Source of the DNA: Chitinophaga pinensis
Lineage (GTDB): Bacteria > Bacteroidota > Bacteroidia > NS11-12g > UBA955
DNA length: 51,195 bases
Direction: 5' to 3'
Assembly (NCBI GenBank): GCA_945890895.1
Contig: CAMDDG010000015.1
Location: 1 to 51,195, forward strand
Positions 45,014-51,195 of the stretch are shown here, one piece after another; positions within the stretch are counted from its first letter, which is position 1; the number at the start of each line of letters is the position of its first letter. A program made the translations under genes and the position numbers. The notes under the pieces are model-generated. The model saw only the letters and a list, made by a program, of their open reading frames with translations, made no database searches and was not told where the DNA came from.

Positions 45014-46024
45014 ATGGAAGAAAAAAATCAACATAACGACATTATTTTCTATAGCACTCCAACGGGTAATGTAAGAATAGAAGTGATTTTTAATGAGGAA
45101 ACGTTCTGGTTAACCCAGAAGCGAATGGCAGAATTATTTGGTGTAGAAAGCCATACCATTACATACCATTTGAAGGAAATTTATAAAACAGGTGAATTGG
45201 AGGAAAATCCAACTGCTCGAAAAATTCGAGTAGTTCAAAAAGAGGGTATTCGAGATGTAAGCCGAGAGGTGGATTTTTACAACTTAGACGCCATTATTGC
45301 CGTAGGCTACCGAGTAAACAGCCATCAGGCTACCCAATTCCGTATATGGGCCACCAAAACACTGAGAGAATTCATAATTAAGGGATTCGTACTAGATGAT
45401 GAACGGCTTAAACAGGGAAAACACTTTGGTAAGGACTACTTTGACGAACTATTAGAACGCATTCGTGAAATAAGGGCTAGCGAAAGACGTTTTTATCTCA
45501 AAATTACTGACATCTACGAGCAGTGTAGTATCGACTATAACAAGGATGCGGAAATTACCCAAAAGTTCTTTAAAACAGTTCAGAATAAGCTACATTGGGC
45601 TATCATTGGGCAAACAGCAGCAGAAATAATTGCGAATCGTGCCGATGCTACACAACCCAATATGGGTTTGACAACCTGGAAGAATGCGCCTCAGGGGAAA
45701 ATCCTTAAGAGTGATATTGGTACTGCTAAAAACTATATGCAGGAAAAGGAAATCAAGGAGTTGGAACGAATTGTTACAATGTACCTGGATTTTGCAGAAT
45801 TGCAAGCTGAGAGACAAGTTCCCATGAAAATGGCTGATTGGGTGACTCGATTGGATGCTTTCCTTCAATTTAATGAATACAACATTCTAAAAGATGCAGG
45901 TAAAATAAGTCATGATGTAGCAATGAAATTGGCTGAAAAGGAATTTGAGAAATTCAGAATTGTTCAAGATCAAAACTTTGTAAGCGATTTTGAGAAAGAA
46001 GTAAAAAAGCTTAATAATTCCTAA
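45014..46024 (+). CDS. rhuM: RhuM-family protein
   Basis: A 336-residue protein. The N-terminal part (FYSTPTGNVRIEV, ETFWLTQKRMAELFGVESHTITYHLKEIY) and the central DFYNLDAIIAVGYRVNSHQATQFRIWATKTLREFIIKGF are the signature of the RhuM (virulence_RhuM) family, which is widespread in mobile and defence-associated regions. A helical second half (TAAEIIANRADATQPNMGLTTW, MKMADWVTRLDAFL) follows. Function is unknown. No partner gene adjoins it; alaS follows with its own promoter. Confidence 0.85.
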   Translation: MEEKNQHNDIIFYSTPTGNVRIEVIFNEETFWLTQKRMAELFGVESHTITYHLKEIYKTGELEENPTARKIRVVQKEGIRDVSREVDFYNLDAIIAVGYRVNSHQATQFRIWATKTLREFIIKGFVLDDERLKQGKHFGKDYFDELLERIREIRASERRFYLKITDIYEQCSIDYNKDAEITQKFFKTVQNKLHWAIIGQTAAEIIANRADATQPNMGLTTWKNAPQGKILKSDIGTAKNYMQEKEIKELERIVTMYLDFAELQAERQVPMKMADWVTRLDAFLQFNEYNILKDAGKISHDVAMKLAEKEFEKFRIVQDQNFVSDFEKEVKKLNNS

Positions 46025-46089
46025 TTCCCAAGGCTTGAAAAAAGTAGTTAGAGGAATCGAAAAACTTCGGCTGTCTGATTTGTATTCAA

Positions 46090-46097
46090 TATCTTTG
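46090..46097 (+). promoter_or_regulatory. -7 box of alaS
   Basis: TATCTTTG matches TAnnTTTG and ends 8 nt before the alaS ATG at 46106. Confidence 0.5.
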
Positions 46098-46105
46098 CAG
46101 TAATT

Positions 46106-48733
46106 ATGAGCAATTCATCGCTTGAGATCAAAAAACAATTCTTGGATTTTTTCGCTTCAAAAGGACATAAAATCGTTCCTTCGGCTCCCATCGTGGTAAA
46201 AGGGGATCCAACCCTCATGTTTACCAACGCGGGTATGAACCAGTTTAAAGATTTTTTCTTGGGAAATACGGTTGCTCAGGATACCCGTGTGGCCAACAGT
46301 CAGAAATGTTTGCGCGTCAGCGGTAAACACAATGATTTGGACGAAGTTGGACACGATCACTACCACCATACCATGTTCGAAATGCTCGGAAATTGGAGTT
46401 TTGGTGATTATTTTAAAAAAGACGCTATTCATTGGGCTTGGGAATTGCTCACCGAAGTGTACAAATTGCCCAAAGATCGTTTGTATGTTACGGTTTTCGA
46501 GGGAAGCCCTGAAGAAGGCATACCCTTTGATCAAGAAGCGCATGATATCTGGGCAGGGTTAATATCCCCCGAAAGAATAATTAAAGGAAATAAAAAGGAT
46601 AATTTTTGGGAAATGGGCGATACCGGGCCATGCGGACCCTGTACGGAAATCCATTTCGATATGCGCAGCGATGCCGAACGAGCAGCTTTAGATGGAGCCA
46701 AATTGGTGAATAACGACGATCCACAGGTAATTGAAATCTGGAACAACGTGTTCATGGAATTCAATCGCAAAGCCGATGGAAGTTTGGAATTCTTGCCGGC
46801 AAAACACGTGGATACGGGCATGGGCTTTGAACGTTTAGTGCGCGCTATTCAAGGGAAATCTTCGAATTACGATACCGATATTTTTCAGTTTATCATTCAA
46901 AAAACATCCAGTTTGTGCGGTATTTCTTACGGTGCAGATGAACAGAAAGATATTGCATTTCGTGTAATAGCCGACCATATTCGCGCGGTGAGTATGGTTA
47001 TTGCCGATGGACAAATTCCATCCAATACCGGAGCGGGTTATGTGGTGCGACGAATCCTTCGTCGTGCTGTGCGTTATGGATACAGTTATTTGGAGTTCCA
47101 AAAGCCATTTTTCAATGAATTGGTGGCTCCGTTGGCGGATTATTTCCAGGATTCTTTCCCCGAACTAAAACAGCAACAAGATTTTGTGGCTAAAGTGATT
47201 CGCGAGGAAGAAGCTTCGTTTTTCAGAACCTTGAGCACCGGTGTCCAAAAATTACAATCCTATTTTACCGAGAATCCCGGCAAAGGAATTTCTGGTGAAA
47301 TGGCGTTTGAACTTTACGATACCTACGGTTTTCCTATTGATTTAACGGAGATTTTTGCCCGTGAAAATCAGGTAAATGTCGATTTAGAGGGCTTCGAATC
47401 GGCTTTGCAGCAGCAAAAAGATCGCAGTAAAGCAGATGCAAAGAAGGAAACGGGCGATTGGAATGTGGTTATGGAATCAGCGGAAGAAATTTTCTGCGGA
47501 TACGATGTTACTACCCAATTTACCAAAATTTCAAGATTTAGAAATGTACAATCCAAAGGGAAAAATACAACTCAAATCGTGTTGGATTCGTGTCCCTTTT
47601 ACGCTGAAAGCGGTGGACAAGTGGGCGATACCGGTTGGTTAATCGGTGAAGATGGCGAAAGAATTCGCATCGTTGATACACATAAGGAGAATAAGTTGCA
47701 TGTGTTGGTTGCTGAAATAGAAATCAAAAACCCTCAGCAATTGTTTACTGCTTCGGTTGATCAAAAAAGACGAGAAGCCATTGCATCAAATCACTCTGCA
47801 ACGCATTTAATGCATTCCGCATTGAGGGAAGTTTTGGGCGACCATGTGGCTCAAAAAGGGAGCTTGGTGAATGATAAAATGTTGCGATTCGATTTTTCTC
47901 ATTTTGGGAAAATGTCGGAAGAAGAATTGCAAAAGGTGGAAGACCGCGTGAACGAAAAAATTCGCGAAGCTATCGACCTCATTGAACACCGTGATTTACC
48001 TATTGAAGAGGCAAAGAAAATGGGTGCTACGGCGTTGTTTGGCGAGAAATATGGAGATTTTGTGCGTGTCATTGAATTTGATCGCGAATATTCTATGGAA
48101 TTGTGCGGAGGGACGCATGTTCGCAATACATCACAAATAGGAGTATTTAAGCTGCTTTCCGAGGGAAGTGTGAGCGCGGGTGTTCGACGTGTGGAAGCTG
48201 TAACCAATCAAGAAGCTTGGAATATTATAAATTCCAAAATTCAAGAATTAGATCAAATCAAAGTCTTGTTAAATAATCCCAGAAATACAGTAGATGCCAT
48301 TCAAAAGTTGATTTCTGAGAATCAAGCTTTACATAAAAAAATGGAGGAATTTACGGGATTGCAAGTGGCTCAAATCAAAAAGGAATTATCCGGAAAATTT
48401 GAAACAATCAATGGCGTAAATGTATTAATAGCAGAACTTTCATTGCCTAATGCCGATGCAGCTAAACAGTTGTGTTTTCAATTGAAAAATGAGTTTACAC
48501 CCGCTGCCATTGTTTTGGGATTTGTAGCTGAGGATAAGCCCGGTTTAGCCATTTATTTGGAAGAATCATTGCTCGCTGAAAATTCCTGGAACGCTTCACA
48601 ATTGGTTCGCGATTGCGGCAAATTCATTCAGGGTGGAGGCGGAGGACAAGCGTTTTTCGCTACTGCCGGCGGTAAAGATATCACTGGAATCCCCTATGCA
48701 TTGAATCACGCCAAAACCTATTTGGGGTTGTAG
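46106..48733 (+). CDS. alaS: Alanyl-tRNA synthetase
   Basis: An 875-residue class II synthetase of full length. The catalytic core begins IKKQFLDFFASKGHKIVPSAPIV and contains DPTLMFTNAGMNQFKDFFLG and HDHYHHTMFEMLGNWSFGDYFK (motif 2 region). The editing domain carries the zinc-binding HSATHLMHSALREVLG near residue 562 and CGGTHVRNTSQIG near 666. The C-Ala domain has the glycine-rich GGGGGQAFFATAGG. It charges tRNA-Ala and edits Ser/Gly mischarging. It is monocistronic. Confidence 0.97.
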   Translation: MSNSSLEIKKQFLDFFASKGHKIVPSAPIVVKGDPTLMFTNAGMNQFKDFFLGNTVAQDTRVANSQKCLRVSGKHNDLDEVGHDHYHHTMFEMLGNWSFGDYFKKDAIHWAWELLTEVYKLPKDRLYVTVFEGSPEEGIPFDQEAHDIWAGLISPERIIKGNKKDNFWEMGDTGPCGPCTEIHFDMRSDAERAALDGAKLVNNDDPQVIEIWNNVFMEFNRKADGSLEFLPAKHVDTGMGFERLVRAIQGKSSNYDTDIFQFIIQKTSSLCGISYGADEQKDIAFRVIADHIRAVSMVIADGQIPSNTGAGYVVRRILRRAVRYGYSYLEFQKPFFNELVAPLADYFQDSFPELKQQQDFVAKVIREEEASFFRTLSTGVQKLQSYFTENPGKGISGEMAFELYDTYGFPIDLTEIFARENQVNVDLEGFESALQQQKDRSKADAKKETGDWNVVMESAEEIFCGYDVTTQFTKISRFRNVQSKGKNTTQIVLDSCPFYAESGGQVGDTGWLIGEDGERIRIVDTHKENKLHVLVAEIEIKNPQQLFTASVDQKRREAIASNHSATHLMHSALREVLGDHVAQKGSLVNDKMLRFDFSHFGKMSEEELQKVEDRVNEKIREAIDLIEHRDLPIEEAKKMGATALFGEKYGDFVRVIEFDREYSMELCGGTHVRNTSQIGVFKLLSEGSVSAGVRRVEAVTNQEAWNIINSKIQELDQIKVLLNNPRNTVDAIQKLISENQALHKKMEEFTGLQVAQIKKELSGKFETINGVNVLIAELSLPNADAAKQLCFQLKNEFTPAAIVLGFVAEDKPGLAIYLEESLLAENSWNASQLVRDCGKFIQGGGGGQAFFATAGGKDITGIPYALNHAKTYLGL

Positions 48734-48748
48734 TTCACAGGTTTTACT

Positions 48749-48777
48749 CAACAATCAATTATATGAAGGGATTGTTG
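48749..48777 (+). terminator. Weak terminator after alaS
   Basis: CAACAATC (48749-48756) and GATTGTTG (48770-48777) form an 8-bp stem with a 13-nt loop followed by GTTTTC. The U-tract is short, so efficiency is uncertain. It also lies between the convergent alaS and the HipT gene. Confidence 0.4.
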
Positions 48778-48781
48778 GTTT

Positions 48782-49720
48782 TCATGGGAATAATTTTTGA
48801 TGCCTTTTTATTATCAAATTTTTGTATATTAATTTTGTTTCTGCAGTTAAAAAGCTTGAATCAATACAATTAATCCAAATTGGTAATATAGCTGTGTATC
48901 GCTTTTTTATCGAATTTAATGACTTTTCATTTATCTTCAATGAATCCGCTAGTTTATTGAAATCGTTGATTTTTAATTTGTTCTTTTTACCGTTGATTGT
49001 AAGAGCTGATTCTTCTAGATCGTCTGGCATGATAATAGCGGTGTTGAGCAAATCGTATGCAGGAGATAATTCAAATTCACCAAATTGATTTTCAATTATA
49101 GAAAAGTTTTTTAAATGCATATCTGCATTACCTGTAAGATATGAAAATAACACGATTTCAAACAATCTCTGAGCTTCATAACCTTGATTTTTTGTGAATG
49201 TATATACTAGTTTACCCAATTGTTCAATGGAGCCTCTGTATTTATGTTCGGTAAGATTTTCACTTAATTGACAAAAATCTTCTACCGCAATCTTGGCACC
49301 TTTAATTCGATCAAATCGTTTTGTGATATAAGCCAATTCTTTTGATTTTAGTCGAATTAAACCATGTTTAGCGGTTTTAATTTTTACTAATTCAGCTAAA
49401 TGCATGGTTAGGTCTTCATTTTCCGGAAGCTCTTTATAAATGGATGTTGGAGGTTTTAATATAAAATCACCCTGTAAGCCGACGATTGTTAATCGCGTGG
49501 GTGTCTGTCTGTTTTTCTCGATATTTACAGATAATTTGGGTTGTACTCCGGTTACTGCCTTACTTTTTATAATAATTTGTTTTGCCAGTTCCTCTATTTG
49601 ATTTAACTCAAAATCTATAATTGGTACTTGAGATGTGCCGAATAGTTTTTTTATACAAACCGGATGATAATCAGTTTGATCCGCATTTAATGGTTGATAA
49701 CAAATCAAACAACTACTCAT
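48782..49720 (-). CDS. hipT: HipT-like serine/threonine kinase (toxin of a HipBST-type system)
   Basis: A 312-residue HipA C-terminal-type kinase lacking the HipA N-subdomain 1, which is encoded by the preceding gene. An N-terminal Cys/His knuckle (C4, C7, H19, C22) precedes the kinase. The G-loop is AVTGVQPK (55-62). ITKRFDR is at 132-138, catalytic NADMHLKN has Asp200 and Asn205, and SPAYDLL has the metal-binding Asp223. HipA/HipT toxins phosphorylate aminoacyl-tRNA synthetases and stop growth; here the target is unknown. Position 55, equivalent to the regulatory Ser of the EPEC HipT SIS motif, is Ala, and position 57 is Thr. The start overlaps hipS by 4 bp. Confidence 0.9.
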   Translation of the reverse strand: MSSCLICYQPLNADQTDYHPVCIKKLFGTSQVPIIDFELNQIEELAKQIIIKSKAVTGVQPKLSVNIEKNRQTPTRLTIVGLQGDFILKPPTSIYKELPENEDLTMHLAELVKIKTAKHGLIRLKSKELAYITKRFDRIKGAKIAVEDFCQLSENLTEHKYRGSIEQLGKLVYTFTKNQGYEAQRLFEIVLFSYLTGNADMHLKNFSIIENQFGEFELSPAYDLLNTAIIMPDDLEESALTINGKKNKLKINDFNKLADSLKINEKSLNSIKKRYTAILPIWINCIDSSFLTAETKLIYKNLIIKRHQKLFP

Positions 49721-50043
49721 AAGTTCTCATTTAAAGCAATGATTGATACACAGCCTATGCAATCCGTACATAAGGTTATGAGCATCCCGAACCGATCATT
49801 GGGTTTTAATTTCCAATTGGTTACTGCAATATTCAACAGCCATCCCTCTGGTATTAAACCATCGAAGAATGCAAATAACACTTTACTCTTAAAAGATTCT
49901 GGTTGAAGAGGCAATGTTAAACTTATGGGTTTGGACGACATATTATCTAAATATTGTTGATTATATTTAAATTGAAAGCCATCATCTGTTTCACTGATGA
50001 TTCCAGCTAATTCATTCTTGTAGAATACTTGGGCTCTCCTCAT
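49717..50043 (-). CDS. hipS: HipS-like protein (HipA N-subdomain 1)
   Basis: A 108-residue protein equal to the Couple_hipA domain: RRAQVFYKNELAGIISE, SLTLPLQ and FFDGLIPEGWLLNIAVTNWKL, then TLCTDCIGCVSII. In the EPEC HipBST system the small HipS protein, not HipB, is the antitoxin that neutralises HipT, with a tryptophan inserted in its active site; Trp68 (EGWLL) may be the equivalent. It overlaps both hipB and hipT by 4 bp (ATGA type), ensuring coupled synthesis. Confidence 0.85.
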   Translation of the reverse strand: MRRAQVFYKNELAGIISETDDGFQFKYNQQYLDNMSSKPISLTLPLQPESFKSKVLFAFFDGLIPEGWLLNIAVTNWKLKPNDRFGMLITLCTDCIGCVSIIALNENL

Positions 50044-50246
50044 ATTTCAGTTTTTTGAACAACTCCCAATTCGCTTCCAAATAATGCCAAAACTTGATTG
50101 ACTTTATCCAATTGTACTGTTTTTTTCCCTTGCTCCAATTCCCTCACAAAGCGAAGACCTACGCCGGCTCTTTCAGCCAACTCAGGCTGAGTTAGTTTTA
50201 ATTGTTTTCGCTTTTCCTTAATGAATTTTACAATATTTTCACTCAT
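50040..50246 (-). CDS. hipB: HipB-like Xre-family repressor
   Basis: A 68-residue protein that is almost entirely an Xre/Cro-C1 helix-turn-helix of the Y4mF/HipB type (KEKRKQLKLTQPELAERAGVGLRFVRELEQGKK). It should bind the three palindromes just upstream and repress the operon. It is first in the operon hipB-hipS-hipT, with 4-bp overlaps throughout. ATG at 50246 lies 5 bp from the first operator. Confidence 0.9.
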   Translation of the reverse strand: MSENIVKFIKEKRKQLKLTQPELAERAGVGLRFVRELEQGKKTVQLDKVNQVLALFGSELGVVQKTEI

Positions 50247-50250
50247 AAAA

Positions 50251-50266
50251 GTACCCTTTAGGGTAC
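50251..50266. promoter_or_regulatory. hip operator O1
   Basis: GTACCCTTTAGGGTAC: 7-bp arms around a 2-nt centre, starting 5 bp upstream of the hipB ATG. The expected transcription start falls in or next to it. Confidence 0.75.
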
Positions 50267-50273
50267 AAATATA
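50266..50273 (-). promoter_or_regulatory. -7 box of the hip operon
   Basis: On the minus strand TATATTTG is an exact TAnnTTTG match. It touches O1, and O2 covers the position expected for the -33 element, so bound repressor would block polymerase. Confidence 0.6.
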
Positions 50274-50292
50274 TTTAAATTGTTTAAATATA

Positions 50293-50306
50293 TACCATAA
50301 AGGGTA
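50293..50306. promoter_or_regulatory. hip operator O2
   Basis: TACCATAAAGGGTA matches the reverse complement of the O1 core with one change (C to A). Its centre is 41 bp from the centre of O1. Confidence 0.7.
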
Positions 50307-50333
50307 TAAAAATAGTGATTATTTAATTAATTA

Positions 50334-50347
50334 TACCCTTTAGGGTG
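50334..50347. promoter_or_regulatory. hip operator O3
   Basis: TACCCTTTAGGGTG matches the O1 core at 13 of 14 positions. Its centre is exactly 41 bp beyond O2. It lies before the stop of the upstream same-strand gene (50374). Confidence 0.7.
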
Positions 50348-50373
50348 TGTTTTCGTTAAGGATATTTAGTTTT

Positions 50374-51195
50374 TTACTGAACAATCAACTTCATGGTTCT
50401 AGATTCTTGGGTGTTTAAAATGACTGCTTTTACGAAATACATACCGGGAGAGAGATGTTGAATATCAAAAAGATCTGTGTCGTTTTGAATTTGTTTTGAG
50501 ATGAGATTTCCTTTGGCATCAAAAAAATGTGCTTCGATTTGACCGTAGTAATAGGGGATGGCAATACGAACTTTTTTTGAAGCGGGGTTAGGAATTAACA
50601 TGAGCGGTTGATCCCATTCGCTGTATTTGTTTTGCGGATGAATAAGTCCATCACGATCTGTTTTGAAAACAAATACCAAATTATCTTCTCCGCTCGGGGC
50701 TATGCCTTCAGCAACACCATAAAATCCACCATCTTTGCTTTGGCGTAATTTGTGTATTTCATAATTAAAATGTAAACGTTCACCGAATAGCTTTTCTCTA
50801 ATCCAAATGTGGTTGAAATTCTGATCTAAGAGTGCCATTTGGTCACCATAGGCAATTAGAAAATTCCCATTTTGAAGGGGCAATTGAATTTCAAAATTAT
50901 ATCTACTATTAATTTTCCTTTTGGTTTTTCCGTATTTGTCCAGAATATAATAATTCAGATTTCTATTACAAGTAGTTCTACCGGAAACTAAGAATAGTGA
51001 ATCTTGAAAGGGACTAATATCAACAATTTCCATCAGATAAGTAAGATAATTTGCGTCATAGCAACTGTCTACATAATTTCTGGAAATTAAATGCCCTAAA
51101 CTGTCTGTATTGAAGATTTCGGAGTAATAATTATTATTTAGGTCACTTCCAAGCAGCAAATAACCTCCAGTTGTCTTGTTTGGAATAATTTTTCT
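50374..51195 (-). CDS. Secreted protein with type A T9SS tail, 5' partial
   Basis: The frame is open to the right edge of the window, so the N-terminus is missing. About 273 C-terminal residues are visible. The visible body has GGYLLLGSDLNN-type and GGFYGVAEG-type repeats common in Bacteroidota propeller proteins. The last 75 residues (LMLIPNPASKKVRIAIP, AHFFDAKGNLISKQI, LSPGMYFVKAVI) are a type A T9SS sorting domain. Specific function unknown. Confidence 0.85.
   Translation of the reverse strand, partial: RKIIPNKTTGGYLLLGSDLNNNYYSEIFNTDSLGHLISRNYVDSCYDANYLTYLMEIVDISPFQDSLFLVSGRTTCNRNLNYYILDKYGKTKRKINSRYNFEIQLPLQNGNFLIAYGDQMALLDQNFNHIWIREKLFGERLHFNYEIHKLRQSKDGGFYGVAEGIAPSGEDNLVFVFKTDRDGLIHPQNKYSEWDQPLMLIPNPASKKVRIAIPYYYGQIEAHFFDAKGNLISKQIQNDTDLFDIQHLSPGMYFVKAVILNTQESRTMKLIVQ

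Overview
The window looks like a chromosomal segment of an AT-rich, T9SS-bearing member of the Bacteroidota, probably Flavobacteriales-like. The signs are a gliding-motility/T9SS C-terminal sorting domain (CHU_C type) at the left edge, type A T9SS tails on other secreted proteins, a GldB-like lipoprotein next to nadE, a DUF5683 gene behind parAB, a LuxC-type acyl-CoA reductase, near absence of Shine-Dalgarno sequences, and Bacteroidota-type -7 boxes (TAnnTTTG, or the variant TAnnTTCG) in front of many genes. I see no rRNA, tRNA, CRISPR array, IS element or prophage.

Layout. 1-6.7 kb: end of a large T9SS type B protein, a YccA/Bax-inhibitor-1 membrane protein, a strong bidirectional terminator, then two AT-rich secreted proteins (beta-helix type, and one with a T9SS tail). 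6.8-10.2 kb (minus): an apparent operon of metal-dependent hydrolase, parA, parB, DUF5683 protein and TPR protein. 10.1-15.8 kb: a peptide-binding protein gene (plus), then mlaF/mlaE and recG (minus). 15.8-20.5 kb: fabG, tatC, rpiB, miaE and a ZIP transporter, with four different short tandem-repeat arrays in the intergenic gaps. 20.5-30.4 kb: outer-membrane barrel, acyl-CoA reductase, arginase, GT39 glycosyltransferase with PAP2 phosphatase, START-like protein, M20 amidohydrolase, dnaG and a Bax-like glucosaminidase. 30.4-33 kb: an AT-rich accessory patch with an orphan secreted protein, a zeta-toxin-like kinase broken by one in-frame stop, and a glycine-zipper protein. 33-41.2 kb: MFS transporter, nadE and PorT-like barrel (minus), divergent from gldB, followed by a thioesterase, methyltransferase, SDR, SUI1/YciH factor and msrA. 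41.2-48.7 kb: dinD, a second PAP2 protein, pckA, rhuM and alaS. 48.8-50.4 kb: a three-gene HipB-HipS-HipT-like toxin-antitoxin operon with three evenly spaced operators. The right edge holds a partial T9SS cargo gene.

Most genes are housekeeping or envelope genes. The most interesting pieces are: (1) the split HipA system (hipBST-like), whose kinase has an unusual G-loop and an N-terminal Cys/His knuckle, with three near-palindromic operators centred exactly 41 bp apart; (2) the glycine-zipper plus zeta-like kinase pair, with a single nonsense codon in the kinase; (3) a cluster of unrelated intergenic tandem repeats in 15.8-20.5 kb, three of which show the same pattern of alternating unit similarity; and (4) many genes whose -7 box ends only 4-8 nt before the start codon, which predicts leaderless transcripts. 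All functional assignments come from reading motifs by eye; no database search was run.
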